From Anaerofustis stercorihominis (lineage in GTDB: Bacteria; Bacillota; Clostridia; Eubacteriales; Anaerofustaceae), in contig NZ_SPHL01000018.1 of assembly GCF_005844425.1 (NCBI RefSeq), positions 1-38,905 of the forward strand: DNA of 38,905 bases. Direction: 5' to 3'. Of the stretch, positions 23,871 to 32,380 are shown piece by piece. A model generated the notes under the pieces. That model saw only the letters and a program-made list of their open reading frames with translations. It was not told the origin of the DNA and ran no database searches. Both the position numbers and the translations under genes were made by a program. Numbering within the stretch: the stretch's first letter is position 1; every line of letters starts with the position of its first letter.

Positions 23871-24524
23871 CTAACCGTTTACTTTATTTATTATCAAATC
23901 AACTACTTCATTTATTGTCATATCTGATGTATCAATAACTTTTGCATCTTCACAAATAACAAGAGGATCAACTTCTCTGTTTTTGTCGTTTTCATCTCTT
24001 TGTCTTATATCTTCTAAAATATCATCATATGGAACTTCTTTTCCTCTTTCAATATTTTGAAGGTATCTTCTCTTTGCTCGTTCTTCTGCTGATGCATCCA
24101 TATAAAACTTAAATTCAGCATTTGGAAGAACAACGCTTCCAATATCTCTTCCGTCCATTATGACGCTTTTGCCTTTTGAAATATCTCTTTGAATATTTAC
24201 CATTTTTTCTCTTACTTCTTTTATTGCTGCATATTTAGAAACGTTTTTATCTATATTTTCAAATCTTATTTCTTTTGTTACATCTTTGCCGTTTACAAAA
24301 ATATAACCTTTATCGAGAATAAGATCAATGCTTTCTAAAAGTTTTAAAATATTTTCCTTATCATCGCTTTCAACATTATTTTCAAGTGCATAATAAGTAA
24401 AAGCTCTATACATAGAACCTGTATCAAGATAAGTTATATTAAGTTTTTTTGCGATTATTTTTGCTATTGTACTTTTACCTGAACCGGCAGGTCCATCTAT
24501 TGCTATATTTATTATTTTATTCAT
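23871..24524 (-). CDS. cmk: Cytidylate kinase
   Basis: 217-residue kinase phosphorylating CMP and dCMP with ATP. The P-loop is IAIDGPAGSGKSTIAK, followed by the Cmk-specific LDTGSMYRAFTYYAL, GRDIGSVVLPNAEFKFYMDAS and AKRRYLQ with Arg residues of the lid. The length and motifs are standard. The context (plsC and ispH-rpsA downstream) is the conserved clostridial cluster. An AT-rich gap of about 70 bp separates it from the small protein upstream. Confidence 0.96.
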   Translation of the reverse strand: MNKIINIAIDGPAGSGKSTIAKIIAKKLNITYLDTGSMYRAFTYYALENNVESDDKENILKLLESIDLILDKGYIFVNGKDVTKEIRFENIDKNVSKYAAIKEVREKMVNIQRDISKGKSVIMDGRDIGSVVLPNAEFKFYMDASAEERAKRRYLQNIERGKEVPYDDILEDIRQRDENDKNREVDPLVICEDAKVIDTSDMTINEVVDLIINKVNG

Positions 24525-24597
24525 TAATAAACCTCAAATTCTGATAAATACTTATAAAATATTATATAATATCTTTTTAATTTTAACAAGTATTTAA

Positions 24598-25026
24598 TTA
24601 TATTTTAACGCTAAAAAGTTTGTTTATACCTTTGTTAAATTCATACTTTTCATTAACAATTGGAGATTTTATATTATCAGAAACCTTTAATACAAGTACA
24701 CTTAATTTATCTTCTTTAAAGTTTCTAAGATCCACTTCCACAACATCTTTATCGCTTACGGCAAGAGTCATTATATTATTTTTTAAAGTATAATTAAAAT
24801 CTTCTTCTCCGTTTACAAGTATTTTTACTCCGTCACTTTCACTAAAAGACATTTTTATAACTCCGGCTTCTAAATAATTACTGGAATTTACCAGTTTTGT
24901 CTGTTCATTTGAAGTACTGCTTACAGTGGATATTATTTCGTTTTTATCCAAAATATTAAGCCCAATACATAAAATACTTAAAACAACAATTAAACTTACT
25001 ATAAATTTTTCAAATTTATATATCAT
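24598..25026 (-). CDS. Membrane-anchored extracytoplasmic protein, unknown function
   Basis: 142 residues: one N-terminal membrane helix (about 8-26, FIVSLIVVLSILCIGLNIL) and an outside domain rich in beta strands (KMSFSESDGVKILVNGEEDF, NNIMTLAVSDKDVVEVDLR, LSVLVLKVSDNI). The strand pattern recalls a small sandwich or the C-terminal domains of RodZ-like proteins, but I find no firm family. It lies between spoVAE and cmk, with 74 and 73 bp gaps. A link to sporulation is possible by position only. Confidence 0.65.
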   Translation of the reverse strand: MIYKFEKFIVSLIVVLSILCIGLNILDKNEIISTVSSTSNEQTKLVNSSNYLEAGVIKMSFSESDGVKILVNGEEDFNYTLKNNIMTLAVSDKDVVEVDLRNFKEDKLSVLVLKVSDNIKSPIVNEKYEFNKGINKLFSVKI

Positions 25027-25100
25027 TTTATCACCTGTTTCCTCTTTAAAATTTTATGTCAGCACTTAAAAAAAATACTTGTAAAGTTAATAAATAATTT

Positions 25101-25457
25101 TTATTTTTTTGTTTTTGGAGAAAAAATAAACGCAAAAAAATATCCAAAAATTATTGCTGCGGTAATTCCTCCTGCCGTAGCCGTAAGAGGACCTGTTAAT
25201 ATTCCAATAATTCCGTCTTGTTTTACCTGAAGAATGGTTCCTTTTACCAGAGAATAACCAAAACCTGTTAAAGGAACTGTCGCTCCTGCCTTTCCAAATT
25301 GTACTATGGGTTCATATAATCCAATAGCCGTTAAAATAACCCCCATAACTATATATATTACAAGGATCTGTCCGGAAACAAGCTTTGTATTATCCATTAT
25401 AATTTGTGCTATAAGACAAAGTATCCCACCTGTTATAAATACATTTAAATATTCCAT
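25101..25457 (-). CDS. spoVAE: Stage V sporulation protein SpoVAE (SpoVAEb type)
   Basis: About 118 residues, hydrophobic, with about four helices, including FITGGILCLIAQIIMDNTKL, PLTGFGYSLVKGTI and GILTGPLTATAGGITAAIIFGY. SpoVA proteins form the dipicolinic acid channel of the spore inner membrane. The fold is paralogous to SpoVAC, with the shared PLTGFG and LTGP-like blocks. The start at 25457 has AAAGGAG 5 bp upstream; an upstream in-frame start would run into spoVAD. It is the last of the spoVAC-D-E set. Confidence 0.93.
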   Translation of the reverse strand: MEYLNVFITGGILCLIAQIIMDNTKLVSGQILVIYIVMGVILTAIGLYEPIVQFGKAGATVPLTGFGYSLVKGTILQVKQDGIIGILTGPLTATAGGITAAIIFGYFFAFIFSPKTKK

Positions 25458-25467
25458 AAAAACTCCT

Positions 25468-26484
25468 TTAATATTTATTTTCAATAGATACTGCATGTGC
25501 AATGCAAGGAATATTTTCCTTTTGTCCCGTAGAGACAGGACTTAAAAGAGCACCTGTTGCCACAAGCAAAATATTGTTTAACTCTTTTTTTAAAAGTTTA
25601 TCGTATAGAAAAGAACAAAATACGCTTGCACTGCATCCTGCACCGCTTCCTCCGCTTACAACATCTTGATTCTTTGTGTCGTATATAAGCATTCCGCAGT
25701 CTTTGTATATATTTTCTATATTTACTCCTTTTTTTCTTAAAAAGTCCTTGGCGATATTGTATCCCACAATACCCAAATCACCTGTAATTATTAAGTCGTA
25801 ATCTTGTGGTGATTTGTCTATATCTTCTAAATGAGTAATAATTGTATCACAAGCGGCAATAGCCATTGCGCTTCCCATATCATTTGGATCATTTTGTTCA
25901 AAATCCATAACTTTTCCTATTGTCATATGTGTTATTATTGGTTTATTTGTTACATTTTTATTTAACAGTACACAGCCGCTCCCCGTAACAGTTCTTTGAG
26001 CAGTGGGCGGAGACTGTGTTCCAAGTTCCAAAGGGTATCTATACTGTCTCTCTGCCGTTGAAAAATGGCTTGTAGCACTTATTATAGCAGTATCTATAAA
26101 GTCGCCGTCTAAAAGCGTTGAAGCTGTCTGAAGAGCCTCTACAAAAGTAGAACATGCGTTATAAATACCCCAGTAAGGAATTTTTAAATCTCTTGCAGTA
26201 AGATTTGTAGTTATAATTTGATTTAATAAATCCCCGCCTATATAGATATCTATATCACTTTGTTTTAAATTGTTCTTTTCCATCAGTGCAAGAATATTTT
26301 TTAGGCACATCTGATGTTCTGCTTTTTCATAAGAATTCTGCCCGAGTAAATCATCCTTAATAATTTCATTAAAATAACTTCTTAAGGGACCTTCTCCTTC
26401 CATTGGTCCAACTATGGCTCTGGTATCTGAAATTGATATTAAATTATCAAATTTATAAGTTTGCTTTCCAAGTTTTTTACTCAT
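25468..26484 (-). CDS. spoVAD: Stage V sporulation protein SpoVAD
   Basis: 338-residue thiolase-like soluble protein that binds dipicolinic acid and brings it to the SpoVA channel. Typical blocks are EGEGPLRSYFNEIIKDDLLGQNS, DIYIGGDLLNQI, YWGIYNACSTFVEALQTAS, SHFSTAERQYRYP and the VVSGGSGAGCSASVF motif. The length equals the Bacillus protein. It lies between spoVAC and spoVAE with 3- and 10-bp gaps. Confidence 0.96.
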   Translation of the reverse strand: MSKKLGKQTYKFDNLISISDTRAIVGPMEGEGPLRSYFNEIIKDDLLGQNSYEKAEHQMCLKNILALMEKNNLKQSDIDIYIGGDLLNQIITTNLTARDLKIPYWGIYNACSTFVEALQTASTLLDGDFIDTAIISATSHFSTAERQYRYPLELGTQSPPTAQRTVTGSGCVLLNKNVTNKPIITHMTIGKVMDFEQNDPNDMGSAMAIAACDTIITHLEDIDKSPQDYDLIITGDLGIVGYNIAKDFLRKKGVNIENIYKDCGMLIYDTKNQDVVSGGSGAGCSASVFCSFLYDKLLKKELNNILLVATGALLSPVSTGQKENIPCIAHAVSIENKY

Positions 26485-26487
26485 TAT

Positions 26488-26934
26488 CTACCTCGTTAAA
26501 ATAAAATATATAAGCCCTACGATAGAACTTGATGTAATCCCAAATACAATAACAGGACCTGCAATTTTAAACATATTTGCTGCCATTCCAAAAATATATC
26601 CTTCTTTGCTGTATTCCATGGCACAAGATACAACACTATTAGCAAAGCCTGTTATTGGAACTATAGAACCTGCTCCGGCTTTTTTCCCTATATTATCGTA
26701 AACACCTATACCCGTTAAAAAAGAACCGATAAATACAAGTGCAATAGATGTCATATTTGATGCTTCAGTCATAGAAAATCCTTTCATAGAAAAAAAATCA
26801 TTTATTATTTGTCCTATAATACAAATAAATCCTCCTACTAAAAATGACATTATTAAATGACTTTTCTTAGGCTTTGGTTTATTTTCCTTAACTATTTTTT
26901 TATATTGTTTTATATTTTTTTCGTTGGTTTCCAT
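26488..26934 (-). CDS. spoVAC: Stage V sporulation protein SpoVAC
   Basis: 148-residue membrane protein with a charged N-terminal tail (KKIVKENKPKPKKSHL) and about four helices (LIMSFLVGGFICIIGQIIND, GSFLTGIGVYDNI, VPITGFANSVVSCAMEY). It is the mechanosensitive-type channel subunit of the SpoVA complex. It follows sigF after 63 bp. I did not find a convincing sigma G (forespore) promoter in that gap, though AT-rich sequence makes such a search weak by eye. Confidence 0.95.
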   Translation of the reverse strand: METNEKNIKQYKKIVKENKPKPKKSHLIMSFLVGGFICIIGQIINDFFSMKGFSMTEASNMTSIALVFIGSFLTGIGVYDNIGKKAGAGSIVPITGFANSVVSCAMEYSKEGYIFGMAANMFKIAGPVIVFGITSSSIVGLIYFILTR

Positions 26935-26997
26935 ATCTTTCTCCCAAAAATAAATTTATTTATATTTTTACCCAAAAAAAGAAAAACTTTCAAAAAT

Positions 26998-27750
26998 TTA
27001 ATTTTCAAAAGTTTTTTTCATATTTTCTATTATTTTCTTTTCTAGTCTAGATACCTGAACTTGAGAAAGTCCCAAAATTTCTGCAATTTGTGTTTGTGTT
27101 TTATTTTTAAAATACCTTAAAACAATTATCTGCCTGTCTCTTTTATTTAAACTCATTATTGCGTTTTTAAGATCAAGCCTTTCTATAATCATTTCATTAT
27201 TATCTTTTTCATCTTTAATTTTATCCATAAGTAAGACTTTTGTTTTATCTTTGTTTGTCAGTTCTTTATTAAGTGATTCAGGCTGTCTGCAAGCTTCAAA
27301 AGCCATAATTAAATCTTCTTTTGATACACCTATTTTTTCACTTAAATAATTTACATCAGGTTCTTCACCATTTAATTTTATATATTCTTCTCTTATTTTT
27401 CTTGATTTAAGATATATTGTTTTTAAATTTCTTGCTACTTTTATTATTCCTTCATCTCTAAAATACCTTTTATATTCTCCGTTTATTACATACACCGCAT
27501 AAGTAGAAAACTTTGTACAAAAGGAAAAATCAAATTTCTTTATTGCTTTAATTAGCCCTATTGCTCCTATTTGAAACAAGTCTTCATATTGTACGTTATA
27601 AGATAAATATCTTTTTAAGATTGAATTAATAAGCGGAGTGTTTATTATGGTAAGTTCTTCTAAAGCATTTTTATCACCTTGTTGTGCATTTATTATAAGT
27701 TCTTTTACTTCATCTGAAAAATAATCTATTTTTACAGACTCGTTACTCAT
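26998..27750 (-). CDS. sigF: RNA polymerase sporulation sigma factor sigma F
   Basis: 250-residue forespore sigma factor, kept inactive by SpoIIAB. Region 2 is EDLFQIGAIGLIKAIKKFDFSFCTKFSTYAV and region 4 holds RDRQIIVLRYFKNKTQTQIAEILGLSQVQVSRLEKKI. The overlap of its start with the end of spoIIAB (8 bp) identifies it as sigma F rather than sigma G, with which it shares sequence. Confidence 0.96.
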   Translation of the reverse strand: MSNESVKIDYFSDEVKELIINAQQGDKNALEELTIINTPLINSILKRYLSYNVQYEDLFQIGAIGLIKAIKKFDFSFCTKFSTYAVYVINGEYKRYFRDEGIIKVARNLKTIYLKSRKIREEYIKLNGEEPDVNYLSEKIGVSKEDLIMAFEACRQPESLNKELTNKDKTKVLLMDKIKDEKDNNEMIIERLDLKNAIMSLNKRDRQIIVLRYFKNKTQTQIAEILGLSQVQVSRLEKKIIENMKKTFEN

Positions 27751-28204
27751 TTTGATATGTATCCTTTGAAGATATTTTTTTGCTCATAATTAAACTTGTA
27801 CCTTCTCCATATATAGATTCTATTTCAAGTGTATCCATAAAGCTTTCCATAATAGTAAATCCAAGCCCAGACCTTTCAAGCTCCGGTTTTGAAGTGTAAA
27901 GAGGTTCTTTTGCCTTTTTAATATCCTCTATCCCAATTCCTTTATCTATTATTTTTATTGTTACTTCATTTTCTTTTATATATGCTTCCATTGTTATAAG
28001 GTTATCTGATTTATTGTTATAACCATGTATTATAGAATTTGTAACAGCCTCTGAAACACTTGTTTTTATATCGTTTAATTCTTCCATTGATGGATTTAGA
28101 GACAGAATAAAGCTTGAAATAATAAGCCTTGCCAACGATTCGTTTTCTGATATGCTTTTAAACTGAACCTTTAAGTAGTTTTCTATGTTTTTACCTGTTT
28201 TCAT
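27743..28204 (-). CDS. spoIIAB: Anti-sigma F factor / serine kinase SpoIIAB
   Basis: 153-residue GHKL-fold kinase that binds sigma F and phosphorylates SpoIIAA. It shows the N box (SVSEAVTNSIIHGYNN), the G1 box (IIDKGIGIEDIKKA) and the G2 box (GLGFTIMESFMD). The length is near the Bacillus protein (146). It overlaps spoIIAA by 14 bp and sigF by 8 bp, which indicates translational coupling and balanced stoichiometry. Confidence 0.97.
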   Translation of the reverse strand: MKTGKNIENYLKVQFKSISENESLARLIISSFILSLNPSMEELNDIKTSVSEAVTNSIIHGYNNKSDNLITMEAYIKENEVTIKIIDKGIGIEDIKKAKEPLYTSKPELERSGLGFTIMESFMDTLEIESIYGEGTSLIMSKKISSKDTYQNE

Positions 28205-28535
28205 ATTTGTTTATTCCTTCCTGTAAAGTTTTAAATAAATCGAAAATTGAAAGTATTCCCGACATTCTAAGTATTCTTATTATCTGTTCATCTCTTGTAA
28301 CAATACCGCATTCTCCATTTCTCTTCTTTATTTGTCTAAATCTACCCATAAATAACCCTATACCTGCAGAGTCCATAAATGTAACTTTGCTTAAATCAAA
28401 AATAAGGTGGTTTATTTCTTTTTTGCATAATACATAATCAATATTTTCTCTTATATCATTTGTTACATGATCATCTAAATCTCCCAAAATGGAAACAATA
28501 AGGATATTGTTTCTTATTGTTATTTCAAAGTTCAT
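28191..28535 (-). CDS. spoIIAA: Anti-anti-sigma F factor SpoIIAA
   Basis: 114-residue STAS-domain protein that frees sigma F from SpoIIAB when dephosphorylated. The phosphorylation site is S56 in FMDSAGIGLFMGRF (Ser58 of the Bacillus DSSG motif); the following residue is Ala rather than Ser. The start at 28535 has GAGAGGT about 7 bp upstream; an earlier in-frame start (28562) lacks one. It opens the spoIIA operon. I saw no clear sigma H or Spo0A box upstream. Confidence 0.96.
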   Translation of the reverse strand: MNFEITIRNNILIVSILGDLDDHVTNDIRENIDYVLCKKEINHLIFDLSKVTFMDSAGIGLFMGRFRQIKKRNGECGIVTRDEQIIRILRMSGILSIFDLFKTLQEGINKYENR

Positions 28536-28633
28536 ATTTATACCTCTCAATATTATTTTCACCTACAAGATATTATCAAAATCGGAATGTAGAAATTTGG
28601 AAAAAAAGAATAAAAGTACATATTAAAAATATA

Positions 28634-28657
28634 AAAAAAGCAGGTATAGCCTGCTTA
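28634..28657 (-). terminator. Hairpin with T tract (terminator-like), transcript unknown
   Basis: On the - strand AAGCAGG, a CTATA loop, CCTGCTT and then TTTTT. No gene lies directly upstream on this strand, and the permease gene already has its own terminator 180 bp before it. Confidence 0.55.
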
Positions 28658-28835
28658 AAATAAAAATATTAATATAAACTTTATATAATCTAATATATTA
28701 TCATTGAATCATTTATTAGCTATATTAATTATAATCTTTTAAAAATAAGAATGTATATATTCATTTCTTTATATAAATATAATTAATTTATAAGATTTTC
28801 TAATCCTACCTAAAATATAATTTTTATATTTAATA

Positions 28836-28867
28836 AAAAAAGACAGATACAATGTATCTGTCTTTTA
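28836..28867 (-). terminator. Intrinsic terminator of the purine permease gene
   Basis: AGACAGATAC and GTATCTGTCT around an ATT loop, followed on the - strand by a T tract; 10 bp after the permease stop. Confidence 0.9.
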
Positions 28868-28877
28868 TATATTATCC

Positions 28878-30221
28878 TTATAGTATTGCAAGATAAATTA
28901 CAAATATAACAAGTAATACCCATGTAATTGCATTGATTTCTTTTGCTTTACCTGTAAATACTTTAGATATTGCATAGAAAAGGAAACCAACAGCGATACC
29001 ATTTGAAATTGAGTAAGAAAGAACCATTGTAATAATTGTTAAGAATGCAGCAACAGCAGTTGCAATATCTTCCCATTCAATTTCTTTTAATTGTTGAGCC
29101 ATTAAAACACCAACGATGATAAGTGGTGCACTTGTTACTGGAGATAAGAATAATTCTCCAACTTGAATTGAGTTAACAACAGTTAGAAGTGGCATAAACA
29201 AAACGGATAAAAAGAACAATACACCTGTTGTACAAGCAGTTAAACCCGTTCTTCCTCCTGCGGCAACACCTGAACCGGATTCAACAAATGATGTAACCGT
29301 AGATGTTCCTAAAACGGCTCCGACGCATGTACCGATTGCATCAGATAATAATGCTTTTTCAACATTTTCCATTTCTCCGTTTTCATCAACCAAACCAATT
29401 TTATTCCCAACCGCAACCAACGTACCTGCCGTATCAAAAAAGTCAATGAATAAAAATGTAAAAATAATCATTATAAATGACGGTTTGGTAAACAAAGTAG
29501 ATAAGCCATCAAAACATCCACCAAATGTTGGCATTGCAAAATCAAAAGAAACAATACCTTGAGGTAATGACGGCATTCCGCTCACACCGAATATGCCGGC
29601 AACAACGCCTACAACTGCCGTAATAATCATTCCGTAAAATACAGCCGCATTAACGCCTTTACAAAGCAAAGCAACGGTTATGATTAAACCAAAACAAGCA
29701 AGAAGTACGGTAGGATTTGTTAAATCACCAAATGCAATATATGTAGATGGATCAGAAACTATTATACCTGCATTTTTAAAACCTATAAAAGCAATAAAAA
29801 ATCCAATACCTGCACCAATAGCCAATTTCATATTTTTAGGAATAGAATTTATAATTGCTTTTCTTATTCCTGTAACAGAAATAATCAAGAAAATTATACC
29901 TGAAATCAAAACAGCAGCCAAAGCTTCTTGCCAAGAATATCCAAAAGTCAAACAAGCCGTGTATGTAAAGAAAGCATTTACACCCATCCCCGGTGCTAAA
30001 CCTATAGGATAATTTGCAAGTAACCCCATAATTATACTTGCAATACCGGAAGAGATAGCAGTTGCTAAGAATACAGATTGAAAATTCATTCCCGTTTCTG
30101 CAAGCATTCCAGGGTTAACACCTAAAATATAAGCCATAGTAAGGAAAGTCGTTAAACCTGCAATAAGTTCGGTTTTAACATTTGTTCCCTTATCGGTTAG
30201 TTTAAATATTTTTTCGAACAT
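28878..30221 (-). CDS. Purine permease, AzgA/PbuG-PbuO type (NCS2 superfamily)
   Basis: 447-residue multi-spanning transporter for purine bases (guanine, hypoxanthine or adenine). Recognisable blocks are LTTFLTMAYILGVNPGML at the N-terminus, LAPGMGVNAFFTYT, FIDFFDTAGTLVAVGNKIG and STVTSFVESGSGVAAGGRTG, which place it in the AzgA-like group with PbuG/PbuO. AGGGAGG precedes the ATG. I looked for a purine riboswitch in the roughly 120 bp upstream and saw none of its conserved core. The exact base is not predictable by eye. Confidence 0.93.
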   Translation of the reverse strand: MFEKIFKLTDKGTNVKTELIAGLTTFLTMAYILGVNPGMLAETGMNFQSVFLATAISSGIASIIMGLLANYPIGLAPGMGVNAFFTYTACLTFGYSWQEALAAVLISGIIFLIISVTGIRKAIINSIPKNMKLAIGAGIGFFIAFIGFKNAGIIVSDPSTYIAFGDLTNPTVLLACFGLIITVALLCKGVNAAVFYGMIITAVVGVVAGIFGVSGMPSLPQGIVSFDFAMPTFGGCFDGLSTLFTKPSFIMIIFTFLFIDFFDTAGTLVAVGNKIGLVDENGEMENVEKALLSDAIGTCVGAVLGTSTVTSFVESGSGVAAGGRTGLTACTTGVLFFLSVLFMPLLTVVNSIQVGELFLSPVTSAPLIIVGVLMAQQLKEIEWEDIATAVAAFLTIITMVLSYSISNGIAVGFLFYAISKVFTGKAKEINAITWVLLVIFVIYLAIL

Positions 30222-30342
30222 TATGTTCCTCCCTAAAATTTATAAATACTAATGAGCCACCATTATAACACTTTTTCTTCACCTCTACAATATGCTTTTT
30301 TCACAAAAGTTGCAATTTTTTTACATTTTTTGATTTTTTTTG

Positions 30343-30371
30343 CAAAAAAAACAGTGCACTTGCACTGTTTT
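30343..30371 (-). terminator. Intrinsic terminator of aroQ
   Basis: AAACAGTGCA and TGCACTGTTT around CT, followed on the - strand by eight T's; just past the aroQ stop. Confidence 0.9.
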
Positions 30372-30377
30372 CATAAA

Positions 30378-30800
30378 TTATAGTAAATCCATAGCAATAA
30401 GATAACCGTTAAGGCCTTTTCCTATTACTCTGTCAGTTGCCACATAAGATACATATGAAAGCTTTCTGAACTCTTCTCTCTCGCTTATATCACTTATATG
30501 GACTTCAATTATTTTGCCTTTAAACATTTTTAACGCATCAAGTATCCCTACGGATGTATGAGTATAAGCTGCAGGATTAATGATAATGTCATCAAATTCA
30601 TCCAGTGCTTGTTGGATTTTTGTTATTATGCTTCCTTCACTGTTTGATTGATATATTTCAACATTATATCCTAGCTCTTTCGCTTTTTTATTTATAATAC
30701 CACAAAGATACTCATAATTTTCACTCCCATAAAAATCCTTTTCTCTTCTTCCAAGCATGTTCAAATTTGGACCGTTAATTACAAGAACTTTTTTTCCCAT
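30378..30800 (-). CDS. aroQ: Type II 3-dehydroquinate dehydratase
   Basis: Shikimate pathway enzyme converting 3-dehydroquinate to 3-dehydroshikimate. The 140-residue protein has LVINGPNLNMLGRREKDFYG (the mobile loop with catalytic Arg and Tyr), INPAAYTHTSVGILDAL and the EVHISDISEREEFR segment with the catalytic His region, ending in GLNGYLIAMDLL. The length is standard for the dodecameric type II enzyme. It is downstream of the SPFH gene (19-bp gap) and is probably cotranscribed with it by proximity. Confidence 0.95.
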   Translation of the reverse strand: MGKKVLVINGPNLNMLGRREKDFYGSENYEYLCGIINKKAKELGYNVEIYQSNSEGSIITKIQQALDEFDDIIINPAAYTHTSVGILDALKMFKGKIIEVHISDISEREEFRKLSYVSYVATDRVIGKGLNGYLIAMDLL

Positions 30801-30819
30801 TCATATCACCTTATTTTAT

Positions 30820-31761
30820 TTATTTTTTATCAATGTTTTCATCGTCTACTGTTTCTTTAAGTGATGCAAGAAGACCTGATAAGTTTTGAATTTCTGAAGG
30901 AACAATAATCTTTGTTGCTCTTCCTTTTGAAACTTCGCTGAATGTATCCATTGATTTTAAAGCAAGATATTCTTTTGTTGCTTTTGCTTCGTTAATCATT
31001 CTGATACCTTCTGCATTTGCTTGTTGAATTCTGATAACAGCTTCAGCGTCCCCTTCTGCAATTTTAATTTTACTTTGTTTTTCTGCTTCAGCTTGTAAAA
31101 TTGCAGCTTCTTTTGCAGCCTCTGCACTAAGAATTTTAGCTTCTTTTTCACCTTCTGCTATAAGAATTGCACTTTTCTTTTCACCTTCCGCTCTAAGAAT
31201 ACTTTCTCTTCTTTCTCTTTCTGCTTTCATTTGTTTTTCCATTGCGTCTTGTATTTCTCTTGGCGGTAAAATGTTTTTAAGTTCAACTCTGTTTACTTTA
31301 ATTCCCCAAGGGTCAGTTGCTTCATCAAGAATAACTCTAAGTTTTGAATTTACAACGTCACGGCTTGTTAATGTTTCATCAAGTTCCATTTCCCCTATTA
31401 TATTTCTAAGAGTTGTTGCAGTTAAAACTTCAATAGCTTGAATTGGTCTTTCAACTCCGTAAGTATAAAGTTTAGGGTCTGTTATTTGAAAATAAACAAC
31501 AGTATCAATCTGCATTGTTACGTTATCTTTTGTAATAACCGGTTGTGGCGGGAAATCAATTACTTGTTCTTTTAAAGAAACTTTCTTTGCAATAACCTCG
31601 ATAAAAGGTATTTTAATATGAAGTCCCGTTTGCCATGTTGTATAATATGAACCAAGTCTTTCAATAACATAAGCATAAGACTGAGCAACGATTTTGACGT
31701 TTGCAATAAGAAGTGCCATAAGCAGAATAATAAGTAGTACAAATAATATAAAACCAAACAT
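30820..31761 (-). CDS. SPFH/Band 7 membrane scaffold protein (stomatin/QmcA-like)
   Basis: 313 residues: an N-terminal membrane helix (about 1-22), an SPFH domain (IVAQSYAYVIERLGSYYTTWQ, DFPPQPVITKDNVTMQIDTVVYFQITDP, TLRNIIGEMELDETLTSRD), and a long Ala/Glu/Lys coiled coil with AEGEK/AEAEK repeats (about 190-250). A short C-terminal region follows. This matches the stomatin-like/QmcA class of flotillin relatives, which assemble into large membrane cages and often pair with FtsH. The NfeD gene sits 13 bp upstream, the usual partner. Confidence 0.94.
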   Translation of the reverse strand: MFGFILFVLLIILLMALLIANVKIVAQSYAYVIERLGSYYTTWQTGLHIKIPFIEVIAKKVSLKEQVIDFPPQPVITKDNVTMQIDTVVYFQITDPKLYTYGVERPIQAIEVLTATTLRNIIGEMELDETLTSRDVVNSKLRVILDEATDPWGIKVNRVELKNILPPREIQDAMEKQMKAERERRESILRAEGEKKSAILIAEGEKEAKILSAEAAKEAAILQAEAEKQSKIKIAEGDAEAVIRIQQANAEGIRMINEAKATKEYLALKSMDTFSEVSKGRATKIIVPSEIQNLSGLLASLKETVDDENIDKK

Positions 31762-31774
31762 TTTTATCCCTCCT

Positions 31775-32221
31775 TTAGTCTATGTTTTTTACAATAAGAT
31801 GTACACCTTCTATTTTTTCGACTTTAACCTCTTTGTTTTCTTTTATTATTTCACCATTTAAACTTTTCGCTGACCAAACTTGTCCTTTTATCTTTACCTG
31901 TCCTACTGCATCCATATTGTTTATTTCAACTATCACAACTCCATTTTCTCCAATTAAACTGTTTGCGTTTAAATGAACTATATCCTTTTTTATATATTTA
32001 TGATATAGAGGATAAGTGATAAGCAGTAAAACAACCGAAACAATAAAAAACACTATAACTTGTGTTACAATTTGAAATCCGCTGAAATTTAAAATAAGTG
32101 CAACAAGACTTCCTCCAGCAAACCAAATAGAAACAAGCTGAGTTGTAGCAAGTTCAACTACGGTAAAGGCAACCAAAAGTATAAGCCAAATTAAAATCAT
32201 GTTTTCGTTTGTAATGTTCAT
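31775..32221 (-). CDS. NfeD-like membrane protein (short form)
   Basis: 148 residues with about three membrane helices (LIWLILLVAFTVVELAT, SLVALILNFSGFQIVTQVIV, FFIVSVVLLLITYPLYHKYI) and a C-terminal OB-fold (LIGENGVVIVEINNMDAVGQVKIKG, VEKIEGVHLIVKN). This is the short NfeD class without the serine protease domain. It is paired with the SPFH gene downstream, where NfeD is thought to interact with the scaffold. Confidence 0.9.
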   Translation of the reverse strand: MNITNENMILIWLILLVAFTVVELATTQLVSIWFAGGSLVALILNFSGFQIVTQVIVFFIVSVVLLLITYPLYHKYIKKDIVHLNANSLIGENGVVIVEINNMDAVGQVKIKGQVWSAKSLNGEIIKENKEVKVEKIEGVHLIVKNID

Positions 32222-32332
32222 CTTTCTTCTCCTTTTTGTTATTATATCATATTTACTTTTTAAATATTATTATTAAGTATAAATTTAATAAATATTTTAC
32301 TTTTTATTATTGACTTGTTTTAATAAAGATAT

Positions 32333-32364
32333 AAAAAAACGCCTCTAAATTATAGAGACGTTTT
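32333..32364 (-). terminator. Intrinsic terminator of the DUF89-hxlB operon
   Basis: ACGTCTCTA and TAGAGGCGT on the - strand with a T run, 17 bp past the hxlB stop. Confidence 0.9.
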
Positions 32365-32380
32365 AAATACAGCTTATAAA

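Larger units (their letters stand above)
28536..28877. other. Intergenic region between spoIIAA and the purine permease gene
   Basis: This 342-bp stretch holds the spoIIAA leader, a small hairpin (28634-28657), about 180 bp of very AT-rich DNA (28657-28835) with no supported ORF, and the permease terminator (28836-28867). No RNA gene is recognisable. Confidence 0.6.

Noticed and set aside
30222-30342. Purine riboswitch upstream of the permease
   Set aside because: None of the conserved junction or loop sequences of the guanine/adenine aptamer are visible.
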